In this document: positions 17,840 through 26,990 of the stretch, piece by piece
Layout of the letters: the number at the start of each line of letters is the position of its first letter
Numbering within the stretch: position 1 is the stretch's first letter
From: Desulfosarcina alkanivorans
GTDB lineage: Bacteria > Desulfobacterota > Desulfobacteria > Desulfobacterales > Desulfosarcinaceae
NCBI RefSeq assembly: GCF_009688945.1
Contig: NZ_AP021874.1
Span: 992,001-1,056,000 of the forward strand
Reading direction: 5' to 3'
Length of the DNA: 64,000 nucleotides
Notes under the pieces: model-generated
What the model was told of the DNA's origin: nothing
The model's input: only the letters and a program-made list of their open reading frames with translations
The model's database searches: none
Position numbers and translations under genes: made by a program

Positions 17840-20020
17840 TTAACCGGCGTGCCGTGATCGATAGCGATGGTATTCGACCATTCGCGCCACCGCCTTCACC
17901 GCACGTTCCGGTGTTTCGTAAAAAACGCCCTTGAGCTCGTGGCCCTTTACCCGGTAGACCGTGGCGTCTTTTTCATCGGTAAGCAGGCTCACCCCGAAAA
18001 CCGGTTTGCCGTAGGTTTCCATCAGCCCGACAATCTGTTCGATATAGCTGCTTTCGAAATCGGAAAATGCGTCCACGGCATCGTCCAGGAATTCCCGTGT
18101 ATAGGACGGGTCGGCGGCGCCCACCGAGTCGGCCAGGCGCTTGAGGAAAATTCGACGCCCCAGGATTCCCAGGTTGATGACCGCATCGCAGCCCTCCCAT
18201 TGAAGCAGCGCCTCCATGACAGTCAAAGGGATGGACAGGTCGTTTTCCCCCACCAGGTCGATCGGGTTGGACCGGCTCCAGTAAGGCGGCAGAATCCGGT
18301 CGATGCGGGCGATCAGCTCCGGAGACAGTTCAGGCACCTCCAGATCGAACTGGCTGCACAGGTCGGCAGTAACCACCCCCCATCCGCCACCCAGTGTCAT
18401 GATGGCCATGCGGTTTCCCCGGGGAAGGGGCAGGGAAGAAAAGGCGGCGGACAGGTCCAGCAGCTCCATGGGCTGGTCGACCTTGACGATGCCCGCCTGC
18501 CGGCAGACCGCATCGAACAGGCGGGCGTCGGATGCCATGGCGCCGGTATGGCTGGCGGCAGCCCGGTTTCCCGCCCGGGTCTGCCCGCCCTTGAGCAGGA
18601 CAATGGGTTTTTTATGGCTCACGCGTCGGGCGCTCTCGAAAAAGCGGCGGCCCTGCTTGACGCTTTCGATGTAAAGCATCACGGTTCGGGTGAGCGCGTC
18701 CACTTCAAAACCTTCCAAGTAATCTTCGATGGTGATCATGGCTTCGTTGCCGGAGCCGGAAAAGGCACGGATGCCGAGGCCCTGCACTTCGGCAAAGGCG
18801 AGCAGCTGCGTCCCCATGTTTCCGGACTGGGCCACCACGGCGGTGGATCCGGCCAGCGGGTGGACGGACGTGCCCGTGCAGAAAAAATTGATGTGGGGGT
18901 TGCAGATCCCCATGGTGTTCGGTCCAAGGACGAGAATGCCGGCCGCCCGGGCCTCTGCGACCAGTTGTTTCTCCAGGGCCTTGCCCGCCGCACCGGTCTC
19001 CCCGAAACCCGATGTGATCAGCACCATGTTGGCGACCCCCTTGTTCTTGAGCTGGGGGATCAGGTCCATGATGCCGGCGGCAGGCACGGTAACCACCGCC
19101 AGATCCACCTCGCCGGGAATGTCGGCGACCGTCCTGAAAACCGGTTTTCCGGCGATGACGCCGCCCTTTGGGTTGACGGCATGGACCTCGCCCTTGAAAC
19201 CGCCGCTGATGGCATTGCAGATCAGCATGTGCCCCCATTTGCCCATTTGGGCGGAAGCGCCGATGAAGGCCACCGACCGGGGGTAAAACAGGGCGTGGAT
19301 CGCCGGTGGCGGAACCGGCGTGCCCGCCGTTGCCACGGGATCGGCCTCGGCCAGGGTAATCAGGGCGTCCACCGCCTTGAGCCGGCCAGAGGCCGTGGCG
19401 ATGAGCGGATTGATGTCGATCTCGGCAATTTCGGGGAAATCCAATGCAATGGCGGAAAGTCCCATCAGCGTCTGGATCAGGCCGTCGCGATCCACGGGCT
19501 GATCCCCCCGGAAAGGCCCGATCAGCGATCGGGATCGAATGGATTCGAGCATGTCCGTCGCATCCTGGCGGGTGAGGGGGGCCAGTCGAAAAACGACATC
19601 CGACAGGGCCTCGGTAAGGATTCCGCCCAATCCGAAAAGAATCGCCGGGCCAAAGTGGGGATCACGGAAAAGTCCGGCCACGAACTCCCGTTTGCCTTGA
19701 ATTTGTGGCTGGACGAGAAGCTTCGCTGCCGGGGCGGCCTGAAGGATCTGCGCCGCGGCTGCCGCGACGCCCTTTTCATCCGTCAGGTTCAGATGGACCA
19801 GCCCCCTTTCGGTTTTGTGCAGCAAATCGTCGCCGATTCCCTTGATAACCACGGGAAAGCCGAAACCGGCGGCTGCTGCGACCGCCTCGGCGGTGGTGGC
19901 AACAATGGTTTCGGCAACCACCGGCACGCCGTACTGTCCCAGGACCGACTTTGACGCTGCTTCCGTCAGAGCGGTTTTCCCGGACTGTAGGGTCTTTTTC
20001 AGTAATTCATGCAGATCCAC
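17840..20020 (-). CDS. ADP-forming acyl-CoA synthetase (fused ATP-grasp and CoA-ligase subunits)
   Basis: Converts an acid, CoA and ATP to acyl-CoA, ADP and phosphate (or the reverse, saving energy). 726 residues. Order is ATP-grasp first (~15-230: FPVVIKGIGDDLLHKTERG, EIDINPL), then the CoA-binding Rossmann domain (~250-350: RSVAFIGASAQMGKWG), then the ligase domain carrying the phospho-His in ASHTGAMAS. This beta-alpha order differs from the alpha-beta order of many archaeal and protist enzymes. Start GTG 20020 follows CAGGAG. Substrate (acetate, propionate or aryl acids) cannot be read. A separate AMP-forming acetyl-CoA synthetase is encoded at 53775. Confidence 0.88.
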   Translation of the reverse strand: MDLHELLKKTLQSGKTALTEAASKSVLGQYGVPVVAETIVATTAEAVAAAAGFGFPVVIKGIGDDLLHKTERGLVHLNLTDEKGVAAAAAQILQAAPAAKLLVQPQIQGKREFVAGLFRDPHFGPAILFGLGGILTEALSDVVFRLAPLTRQDATDMLESIRSRSLIGPFRGDQPVDRDGLIQTLMGLSAIALDFPEIAEIDINPLIATASGRLKAVDALITLAEADPVATAGTPVPPPAIHALFYPRSVAFIGASAQMGKWGHMLICNAISGGFKGEVHAVNPKGGVIAGKPVFRTVADIPGEVDLAVVTVPAAGIMDLIPQLKNKGVANMVLITSGFGETGAAGKALEKQLVAEARAAGILVLGPNTMGICNPHINFFCTGTSVHPLAGSTAVVAQSGNMGTQLLAFAEVQGLGIRAFSGSGNEAMITIEDYLEGFEVDALTRTVMLYIESVKQGRRFFESARRVSHKKPIVLLKGGQTRAGNRAAASHTGAMASDARLFDAVCRQAGIVKVDQPMELLDLSAAFSSLPLPRGNRMAIMTLGGGWGVVTADLCSQFDLEVPELSPELIARIDRILPPYWSRSNPIDLVGENDLSIPLTVMEALLQWEGCDAVINLGILGRRIFLKRLADSVGAADPSYTREFLDDAVDAFSDFESSYIEQIVGLMETYGKPVFGVSLLTDEKDATVYRVKGHELKGVFYETPERAVKAVARMVEYHRYRSRHAG

Positions 20021-20101
20021 GATGTCATCTCCTGACCGTCACCGGTTGGAAGTCCCGTATCCAGAATCGGCCCCTGAAGGGATTTGCAAAGGCCGGTACC
20101 C

Positions 20102-20131
20102 TTTCTACTTGAGGCTGCCGGACAAGGTCAA
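20102..20131 (-). promoter_or_regulatory. Candidate promoter of the ADP-forming synthetase gene
   Basis: On the minus strand TTGACC is followed after 18 bases by TAGAAA, about 80 bases before the GTG start. The match to the vegetative consensus is moderate. Confidence 0.4.
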
Positions 20132-20137
20132 GGTTTA

Positions 20138-20277
20138 GTTCGTGCCCATCCACAAATGGTTATTCTGCCCGGGATCAAGGCGTGCGACACCTTGGAGAAT
20201 GACGCCTGCTGACGGTATGCCGCAGTGACGGGGGATGAAGCGCAACACGGATATCGGTGTTTTTACGAATCCGTCAA
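20138..20277 (+). repeat. Dispersed intergenic element, copy B
   Basis: About 140 bp. The right end reads TTTTTACGAATCCGTCAA, the inverted form of the TTGACGG...TCGTAAAAA terminus seen in the other two copies. The inner block with TGCCGCAGTGACG, GGGATGAAGCGCAAC and GATATCGG matches copies at 43733-43887 (opposite orientation) and 50109-50269. The left end is degenerate (GTTCGTGCCC). Its right end overlaps the stop codon of the fused minor-pilin gene (20274-20276). Confidence 0.8.
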
Positions 20278-23200
20278 TATTGAATGGGCTGGCTGATGGC
20301 CACCGGCTGGTCGACGAAGGACTGATAGCCGAAATCATCGAAATAGACGTTCAAAGATCCGTTCCCGAAGGTGTGAAGACCCAGCGTGGCGCCCAATCCG
20401 GTCAGGGAGGGTTCGGTACTGCGAATGACGGTGTTTTCTGCCGCTGCCGAGGAGATGACGGAAACCGTTGGCAGATCGTCATTGACTGCATCCCATTGGA
20501 TCAGGGTGAAATTGTCATTTTCCGCTGTCCAGGGCATCCCCTCGTCAGGCGGCCAGTTCAATTCCCCTGCGATGGGGTTGGCGCCTTTGTCACTGTCCAG
20601 CGGGTTGTCCGTCCGGGTGCCACACCCGGAATCAGTGCCATAATACGCTTTTATGAAATGATAGGCATCCTCGTAGGAACCGGTCACCGTGGCGACATCG
20701 GTTTTTCCGATCACCGAGATGTTCCCGATTTCAAAATTTCCGTTAACCTGGTCCAGCAACAGCGTTCCGCTATCCGGGTTATTGGTATTCATCAACGGAT
20801 CGCCATAAACGCTGGCGGACGCACCGTTGGGTTGAAAGATACGGTCACCCGGTTCAATCGCCTCAAGGCCATTGTATTCAAATGTAAGCGACTTGGACGC
20901 CTTGAACCGGGAGAGCAGGGTAGCGTTTTGAATGTCAAAATCATCGGCCAGGATGTCTAATGTAAGGTCTATTTGCGGTGCAGGAACCGGCAGGGCAGGG
21001 GTGACGATTTGAAATGAAAGGACATAGGGCTGTCCTTGACTGCCCGTCACGTCATGTTCCATCGGGTTGGCGATATCAACAGGCGTCCAATTCACGCTAC
21101 TGCCGAAAGCGACCGATAGAGAACTGCAATCTCCGGATGTGCATTCGACCACCAGTTCCAATTTCATTGTTTTGAAGTCACAGGGCAGCATCGGCAGTGA
21201 CTCGATTGTGATCGAGGCGAACAGGTTAACCGGTCCACCGCTCCAATCGGCGTCGGACAAGGTGTCCGTTATTTGGGGAATTATGGTGATGTCTGAGATC
21301 TGTTTGACCGCCATCCATTGTTTGGCATCGCTGCCGGTGGACTGCCAAAGAACAATGGCTGTTTTTTTATCGTCTTCCAAAGGCTTCAATCTGTCGTATA
21401 TGTTGTCGGATGGATCCCCTTTTCCGCTGCTCCGCTGAAATGACAGCCCATAGGTTTTATCGCCTCCCTCGGTCAGCCGGAAGCTGATGCCCGCATGATA
21501 GTATTCCGGCAACTCGGGCTCATACCCGATTTTGACCTGGGTGTCGAAGCGGTCGGGGTCGAATTGCACCGCATCGGTTGTCAGGGCGATCAGGCTGGCG
21601 CTGGGGATGTCTCCACCGGACGGGGTGACCCCGGTCACCCTGAGCACGTTGTTCCCTTCGAGGTCGGCAAGGTCATGGGCGCCAAGCAGGGATGGATTCC
21701 ACTCGTCCAGGTCGTCGAAGGTTTCTTCAAAAACGATTCGCCGGGATTCTTTCTCTTCGGGGATCTGGACGTGGTAGACAATGTCGCGCGAGGCCCGGGT
21801 ATCGCCACTGCCAACGACACCGTTGGATGTAATTTGGACAAACTTTTTCAGCCGGATCGCTTGACTGGCAGCCAGTGACAAATCGGCAAAATCCACACCG
21901 TCCGTCCGTCTGATGCCCACAAGGGTGTCCGGTTCGGCGGTTCGTTCACGGTAGGTATACGTATTTTCCAGCAATACAAAAGAACCGTTGCGCTCCGGGA
22001 ACAGGTCTCCGGTACCCGCTGAGAGGCGGAGATCGCCGCCGTTTGAAAGCGTCTGGCCGGCGCTGGTTCGGGCCACCGGATACACCGGCGTATCGGCGCT
22101 GACCGTCAGCGGCAAGGACAGGCCGTTAAAGGAAATCTGCTGCCCGAGAATGGAAGCGCCGGAAAAGGTATACACGGTGCCCGCGATACTCAGGCTGCCG
22201 CCTGCCAGGGGAAATGAAACCCCGGGACTGCCGTAGATTCGTGTTTCCAGTGTGGTCGCGGCGGTGTGGTCCATGGCGGTGACAAAATAAAACGGATTGA
22301 CGGAGACGGTAAAGTCCCCCCGGTTGTCCTGCAGGCGGTGGGTGACCCCGTGAAGGTTGTCGAGGGCTTCAAACTGGGCCGCTTCACCGGTTGCGTTGAG
22401 ATATTGGCTGGCTGCGAACCGCAGGCCCGATTCCGCCAGATAATAGGCCTGGGCGGACCGCCCGGCGGTCGTGCGATGCAGTTGGGAAGAACTGATCATG
22501 GGGACGATGGCCGCACCCAGGGCGGCAAAGACCAGCATCGTGATGATAATGCCGATCAGCGCACTGCCGCGCGCCTGGGGATATGATCCGGAATCCGGCA
22601 GGGACGGGAATGCCGCGGCGTCTCCCATCTCACGGCAATGACGCCCCATCGGCGTGGACGGAAGCTGCCGGCCGCCTGCTTTGAAGAGACCGCAGCCCGC
22701 CCCCGCAAGAAGTATCCAGCCGATCAGCATTGCGGTCCGCTTCGGGTTGCACAGCCCGGCCAGGCTGCCCGCACCGGATCCGGCGGTTGCGATAAAACAG
22801 GAATATCGCCCACCGCTGGGCGGGGCGGCAGGCACGCTGGCGGCGCTGCCGCCGTAATTGTCGTTGTTTCTGAGGAACACCCGTGTCGTCAGGTTCATCG
22901 TCGTTCCGGCAGCCTCGGACCGGGCCAGTTTCAACGAGAATTCGATGGTTGACAGCTCGCGGATGTCCTCTCCCGCCCAATTGCTGTCGCCCTGGAAATA
23001 ATTGAACGCCAATGAATCGACATGGTCGGTCAGGATGTCACCGTTGTTGTCCAGATAGGCGTCCGAGATTTCGCCGGGATCGTTGTACAGCCGGACGGTA
23101 TCGCCGGCCCTGGCGATGGCCTGGCGCCGGCCGGTCGCGGAATAATAGACGATATAGGGCCTTGTGGCATTCCAGTCGTCGATATCCGTCAATTCGAGCA

Positions 23201-23420
23201 GTTCCCGCTGGATCCGGGTTCCCGCCAGCTGGATTTTCTCGGACAGGTCCACATTTTCACGCACGACGGCGTATCCGCTGATGGCCGACACAATTCCCAT
23301 ACCGGCTACCGATGCGAGTATGCCGGCAATCACCAGCGAAACGATGATCTCGATCAGCGTAAAACCGGCGTCCCGTCGAAGCGGGAGGGGAATGGAGGTT
23401 GCTGTTGCGGCTGCTTTCAT
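20274..23420 (-). CDS. Fused minor pilin: PilW/MshO-like + CFI-box + PilX/MshP-like + large C-terminal domain
   Basis: About 1048 residues from ATG 23420 (after TGAGGA; the frame runs to TTG 23447). An N-terminal prepilin methylation motif (GFTLIEIIVSLV, ~20) begins a PilW/GspJ-like pseudopilin. Around residue 208 comes a CFI-box (CFIATAGSG), then a hydrophobic segment and basic residues. At ~286-310 a second pilin-like helix begins (GSALIGIIITMLVFAALGAA) with PilX/MshP-type AYYLAESGLRFA. From ~558 (EETFDDLDEWNPS) to the end is a beta-rich, possibly lectin-like region reminiscent of MshQ. Proteins usually encoded by mshO, mshP and mshQ are thus in one frame. Likely a pilus-tip or priming component. 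The stop lies in a dispersed repeat, so the end may be altered. Confidence 0.75.
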   Translation of the reverse strand: MKAAATATSIPLPLRRDAGFTLIEIIVSLVIAGILASVAGMGIVSAISGYAVVRENVDLSEKIQLAGTRIQRELLELTDIDDWNATRPYIVYYSATGRRQAIARAGDTVRLYNDPGEISDAYLDNNGDILTDHVDSLAFNYFQGDSNWAGEDIRELSTIEFSLKLARSEAAGTTMNLTTRVFLRNNDNYGGSAASVPAAPPSGGRYSCFIATAGSGAGSLAGLCNPKRTAMLIGWILLAGAGCGLFKAGGRQLPSTPMGRHCREMGDAAAFPSLPDSGSYPQARGSALIGIIITMLVFAALGAAIVPMISSSQLHRTTAGRSAQAYYLAESGLRFAASQYLNATGEAAQFEALDNLHGVTHRLQDNRGDFTVSVNPFYFVTAMDHTAATTLETRIYGSPGVSFPLAGGSLSIAGTVYTFSGASILGQQISFNGLSLPLTVSADTPVYPVARTSAGQTLSNGGDLRLSAGTGDLFPERNGSFVLLENTYTYRERTAEPDTLVGIRRTDGVDFADLSLAASQAIRLKKFVQITSNGVVGSGDTRASRDIVYHVQIPEEKESRRIVFEETFDDLDEWNPSLLGAHDLADLEGNNVLRVTGVTPSGGDIPSASLIALTTDAVQFDPDRFDTQVKIGYEPELPEYYHAGISFRLTEGGDKTYGLSFQRSSGKGDPSDNIYDRLKPLEDDKKTAIVLWQSTGSDAKQWMAVKQISDITIIPQITDTLSDADWSGGPVNLFASITIESLPMLPCDFKTMKLELVVECTSGDCSSLSVAFGSSVNWTPVDIANPMEHDVTGSQGQPYVLSFQIVTPALPVPAPQIDLTLDILADDFDIQNATLLSRFKASKSLTFEYNGLEAIEPGDRIFQPNGASASVYGDPLMNTNNPDSGTLLLDQVNGNFEIGNISVIGKTDVATVTGSYEDAYHFIKAYYGTDSGCGTRTDNPLDSDKGANPIAGELNWPPDEGMPWTAENDNFTLIQWDAVNDDLPTVSVISSAAAENTVIRSTEPSLTGLGATLGLHTFGNGSLNVYFDDFGYQSFVDQPVAISQPIQY

Positions 23421-23436
23421 CGAAATCCTCAGCGCA

Positions 23437-23838
23437 TCATCGGGCAAACAGGGATGTCAGTGAATGGTCGCCCATGGATATCGTCACTTTCAGCAGTTTG
23501 CAATCCGTGTCGCAGGCGGCCTCTGAATTATCTTCAAATTTTATGTAGTCGTTTGCTACGACCGCGCAGGTGCCGTAAGACCCGGCCGCCACCCTGGCTT
23601 TAAAGGTGTCGAGAGGCGAGGTGGCGGTGAGCAGCAACTGCTTGTAGTCCGCATTCATGTTTTCCATGATGGCCTGCAGGGCCATGCCTTCCTGCATGGA
23701 TAAGGCGGGCTCCGTGCTCCTCGATATGCTGGTTCCCATGAACTGCACCAGCATGACCGACAGGATGGCGGCAACGGTCAGGGTGATGATGATTTCGATC
23801 AGGGTGAAACCCGAGTCGTCAGGTCGAAGGGAATTCAT
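23437..23838 (-). CDS. Minor pilin (MshD/PilV/GspI-like)
   Basis: 133 residues. Short leader then the type IV prepilin motif GFTLIEIIITLTVAAI, with Glu at position 5 of the mature protein needed for assembly, cleaved by a prepilin peptidase (none encoded in this window). Two Cys pairs near the C-terminus (TCAVV, CDTDCKLL) may form disulfides. Start ATG 23838 overlaps the stop of the upstream gene by 4 bp (ATGA) and the next gene follows closely, so the three minor pilins form one leftward operon. Assignment among the minor pilin types rests on gene order. Confidence 0.8.
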   Translation of the reverse strand: MNSLRPDDSGFTLIEIIITLTVAAILSVMLVQFMGTSISRSTEPALSMQEGMALQAIMENMNADYKQLLLTATSPLDTFKARVAAGSYGTCAVVANDYIKFEDNSEAACDTDCKLLKVTISMGDHSLTSLFAR

Positions 23839-24380
23839 GGGACAAACCCCGTGTTCCGGGTAATGACGATGGTTGTGGTTGCACCGGCACCGGCAGACAG
23901 CGTCAGGATCAAATCACCGGTCAGCAATTCCTTCCCCTCCGCGTCGGAGCAGGGGCGCCCGCGATCGTCAAAGGAAAGTGTTGTCGGTGTCAGCGCCAGC
24001 TGGTACCGGCTCAGGTCAACCGTCTCGGATGCTTCCCCGGGAAGTTTTCGTTTATGGCTCTCATTGTCGGGGTCGCCGTCGACAAAAAGCCAGTAGGCCT
24101 GCCCGTCGTCATCACAGTGTATCCCCCATGTTCGATCGGCGTTCATTGATCTGGACTGGGTATAGCGGATGTGAGATTTAATGACTTCGGTCTGGGCCGG
24201 AAGGTCGGTCAGGCCCACATCCCCGCGGCCGATAACCATTACGCTGATGATGCCGATGATGATCAGCACGACCAGCACCTCCAGGGTGGTGAATCCCCGC
24301 CGATCCCGAAGTTGGTATCCGCCCGGACATGAGGAAGGTTGCCCGGGATCGAGAGGTGTGAAATATTTTACCGGACGCAT
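23835..24380 (-). CDS. Minor pilin (GspH/FimT/MshC-like)
   Basis: About 181 residues from ATG 24380; the frame extends to TTG 24491 but that part looks non-coding. After a longer-than-usual basic leader the prepilin site appears as RRGFTTLEVLVVLIIIGIISV, followed by an IRYTQSRSMNADRTWGI helix typical of GspH/FimT, which tolerates this leader. The beta-rich C-terminal part has TTLSFDDRGRP, also common in GspH. First gene of the minor-pilin operon, divergent from the TMTC-like glycosyltransferase gene. Confidence 0.78.
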   Translation of the reverse strand: MRPVKYFTPLDPGQPSSCPGGYQLRDRRGFTTLEVLVVLIIIGIISVMVIGRGDVGLTDLPAQTEVIKSHIRYTQSRSMNADRTWGIHCDDDGQAYWLFVDGDPDNESHKRKLPGEASETVDLSRYQLALTPTTLSFDDRGRPCSDAEGKELLTGDLILTLSAGAGATTTIVITRNTGFVP

Positions 24381-24777
24381 ATCGTTGGTATTCCGAGGAT
24401 AAAATTTTTCACCCAACAAGGATGGGCATTGATTGAGAAAATAAGCGCATGCCGTCTGAATATCAGATGTCAAGGCCGAATAAAACCTCAAATGAACCCC
24501 GCCGCCGGCACGCGAGGACTTTGAAACGAGGACCGGCAGGATGGACGGATCGCGCTTTTTCGCGACCCCTTAACGGCGGCAGCGATGACCGCCGGCGGGT
24601 TTTCCCCCGGGGAGACAATGGCCTGAAATGGCATCAGCCTGCCATAACATCCGCAACAAGGCGCTGATATCCTGATCTATATTGTTTTTCGTACCGTTTT
24701 GCCGTAATAGCCCTTCAGGGCCGACCGATCAATCCGTTGCCATGAGCGCCTAAAAAAAACAAGGATAAGGGCCGGAT
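24381..24777. other. Divergent gap, minor pilins / membrane glycosyltransferase
   Basis: A 397-bp region upstream of both genes. The minus strand has a TTGACA box (rev. comp. TGTCAA near 24470) without a clear -10 at the right distance. GC-rich inverted patches occur around 24590-24615. No good sigma54 match, no RNA gene and no credible ORF were found. Confidence 0.4.
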
Positions 24778-26940
24778 GTGAACCCATACCTTTCCGCAGC
24801 TTCTGCCAGACCGGATAACACCGTCAGCGTATCCGGCGATATGCATTTTCTTCAGGTCCGCCGTTCAACGGGACAGGCCCTGTCGGCGGTCCTGTTTTTC
24901 CTCCTCGTCCTTCTCATTGTTTACGCCCCTGGCTTTTCAGGCACCTGGATATACGATGATGCAGCCAACATTCTTGAGAATAAAAATGTTCATATGGCGC
25001 AAATCAACGCCGCATCCCTGAAAAAGACCTTTTTTCTGGAGTCGGAAAACCCGGAAAAGGCTCACAAGATCAGGCGCCCACTGGCCTATCTCAGCTTTGC
25101 ACTGAACTGGTATTGGGGGAAGAACCAGGTGGTCGGATACCATGTGGTCAACTTCCTGATCCATCTGACGGCGACAACCTTTCTGTACCTTTTCATAAAA
25201 AAATCCCTGATGGTAATGCCCGGTTCCGACAACCGCCACCGTGACCGGGCCCACCTGACCGCTTTTTTATCCGCCCTCATCTGGGCAATTCATCCCGTCC
25301 AGGTGACGGCGGTGACCTATATTGTCCAGCGGATGGCCTCCATGGCCGGCATGTTCACCATCATGGGGATGTACGGGTATCTCCAGGCGCGAACCGCCGT
25401 GACACGGGCGGGCATGGCCGCAGGGTTCCTTGCATGCGGCTTCTGCGCCCTGTGTGCATTTGCATCCAAAGAAAACAGCGCCATGCTGCCGGCCTCCCTG
25501 TTTTTCTATGAGATCCTGATCCTTCGGGGGATGCCGCGTGCCGGTTTCAAAGAAATGCTGAAATGGGGCTTGCCGGCCCTGGCCATGGTGATCGTTGTCG
25601 GAATGCTGTACATCTCCCCCGGCAGCCTGTTGGACGGCTATGTGAATCGACCCTACACGCCTCTGGAAAGGGTGATGACCCAATCGCGGGTGATGTGGAT
25701 CTACCTGAAGCTGCTGTTTTATCCGCTGCTTTCTGAAATGACCCTCGTTCATGATATTGACGTGTCGACCTCGTTCTGGTCGCCGTGGACAACCCCCCTG
25801 TCCATCATTCTGGTGTTCCTGGTTCTTTTTTTCTCCCTGTTCCGGCTTGCCGATCGCCATCCGTTTGCCGGGTTCGCGATCCTTTTCTTCTTCCTCAACC
25901 ATGCCATCGAGGCATCCTTTATCGGACTTGAACTGATTTTCGAACACCGCAACTATATCCCTTCGATGATGCTGTTCTCCCTGCCGGTGATGCTGTTTGT
26001 CCACAGCCTGCGATATTTTGCCTACCATCGGAAACTCCAATTGCTGCTGCTCCTCGGCGGATCAGTGGTTCTGGCATCCATGGGGCATTCGACCCATGCC
26101 TACAACGGCCTGTTCCGCCACGGGCTGGTCTACTGGAAGGATAACGCCCGGAAATCGCCTGGATTGGGGGTTGTGCAAAACAACTACGCCGTTGAACTGA
26201 TGAAGCGGGGCGAGTATGGCGAGGCCTTTGAACGGTTACAGCGCGCAAAGGCCTCGGGCCGGTATTTCAACCTTTCCCAGGAAGGGGTGACCGATTACAA
26301 TCTGGGCCTGTATTACCAGTCGATCGAACAGGATCATGCGCGGGCCCTGGCCTGTTTTCAAAGGGCCGTTACCACTACCTTGAATTCAAAAAAAATGTGG
26401 GGGGCACTATGCAGGAGCTACCTGATCAACAACCACGTGGAAGCGGCCGTGGCGACCGTCCGGAAGGCCCTTGAAAAATGGCCGCAAGACGCCGTTTTTC
26501 TCACGATGATGAGTGAACTCCAATTGATGATGGGAAAGACCGGCACGGCGTTCGCGTACGCCCGGGAAGCCAGACGCCAACATCCCGGTTTTGAGGAACC
26601 ACTGGCGATATTCGGTGAACTGTATCGTTTGAGGGGCAATTTACCGAAAGCGCGCTTTTTCTGGCAGGCCTATCACAAAAAACGCCCGGACAGTATGATC
26701 GCCGCATTGGTTCTGGTCGGATTGTACGATCAAACCGGAGACGACCGAAGGCTGGACCGTGTCGTTGCCGGTCTGATGGCGAAGAAAGGCGGTAAGCGGC
26801 TGGACCTCTGGCTGCAGGACCGTCTGGATGAGGAGAAACACCTGGACAGGGTGATCGCTATCCCGGCCCCGGACCATCTTTTTTCAGTGATTTCGTTTTC
26901 GCTGAAGCGGGCGGCCCAAAACGCGGAACACGGCCGCTGA
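24778..26940 (+). CDS. TMTC/PMT-like membrane glycosyltransferase with C-terminal TPRs
   Basis: 720 residues. About ten transmembrane helices fill residues ~35-440. An early WIYDDAANILEN gives the acidic DD loop after the first helix that characterises GT-C glycosyltransferases of the O-mannosyltransferase/TMTC kind. The C-terminal ~280 residues contain TPR-like helices (VQNNYAVELMKRGEYGEAF, AVATVRKALEKWPQDAVF). Such enzymes transfer sugars from lipid carriers to exported proteins. Placed between major and minor pilin genes, a role in pilin O-glycosylation is inferred. GTG 24778 follows ATAAGG; in-frame ATG 24841 is an alternative lacking a ribosome site. Confidence 0.8.
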   Translation: MNPYLSAASARPDNTVSVSGDMHFLQVRRSTGQALSAVLFFLLVLLIVYAPGFSGTWIYDDAANILENKNVHMAQINAASLKKTFFLESENPEKAHKIRRPLAYLSFALNWYWGKNQVVGYHVVNFLIHLTATTFLYLFIKKSLMVMPGSDNRHRDRAHLTAFLSALIWAIHPVQVTAVTYIVQRMASMAGMFTIMGMYGYLQARTAVTRAGMAAGFLACGFCALCAFASKENSAMLPASLFFYEILILRGMPRAGFKEMLKWGLPALAMVIVVGMLYISPGSLLDGYVNRPYTPLERVMTQSRVMWIYLKLLFYPLLSEMTLVHDIDVSTSFWSPWTTPLSIILVFLVLFFSLFRLADRHPFAGFAILFFFLNHAIEASFIGLELIFEHRNYIPSMMLFSLPVMLFVHSLRYFAYHRKLQLLLLLGGSVVLASMGHSTHAYNGLFRHGLVYWKDNARKSPGLGVVQNNYAVELMKRGEYGEAFERLQRAKASGRYFNLSQEGVTDYNLGLYYQSIEQDHARALACFQRAVTTTLNSKKMWGALCRSYLINNHVEAAVATVRKALEKWPQDAVFLTMMSELQLMMGKTGTAFAYAREARRQHPGFEEPLAIFGELYRLRGNLPKARFFWQAYHKKRPDSMIAALVLVGLYDQTGDDRRLDRVVAGLMAKKGGKRLDLWLQDRLDEEKHLDRVIAIPAPDHLFSVISFSLKRAAQNAEHGR

Positions 26941-26990
26941 ACGGCAGCGACCGTATCCCCGCATCGAATTTTCAATGGCGATAAAAGGAA

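Noticed and set aside
17867..19954. Long plus-strand open frame across the acyl-CoA synthetase (695 codons)
   Set aside because: Antisense shadow of a well identified enzyme; no domain content.
24381..24491. TTG-started extension of the GspH-like pilin
   Set aside because: No ribosome site, contains the TTGACA box; ATG 24380 gives a normal prepilin leader.
24600..24640. Sigma54-like TGGCAT...TGCC near 24635
   Set aside because: GG and GC dinucleotides are one base too close for the -24/-12 element.
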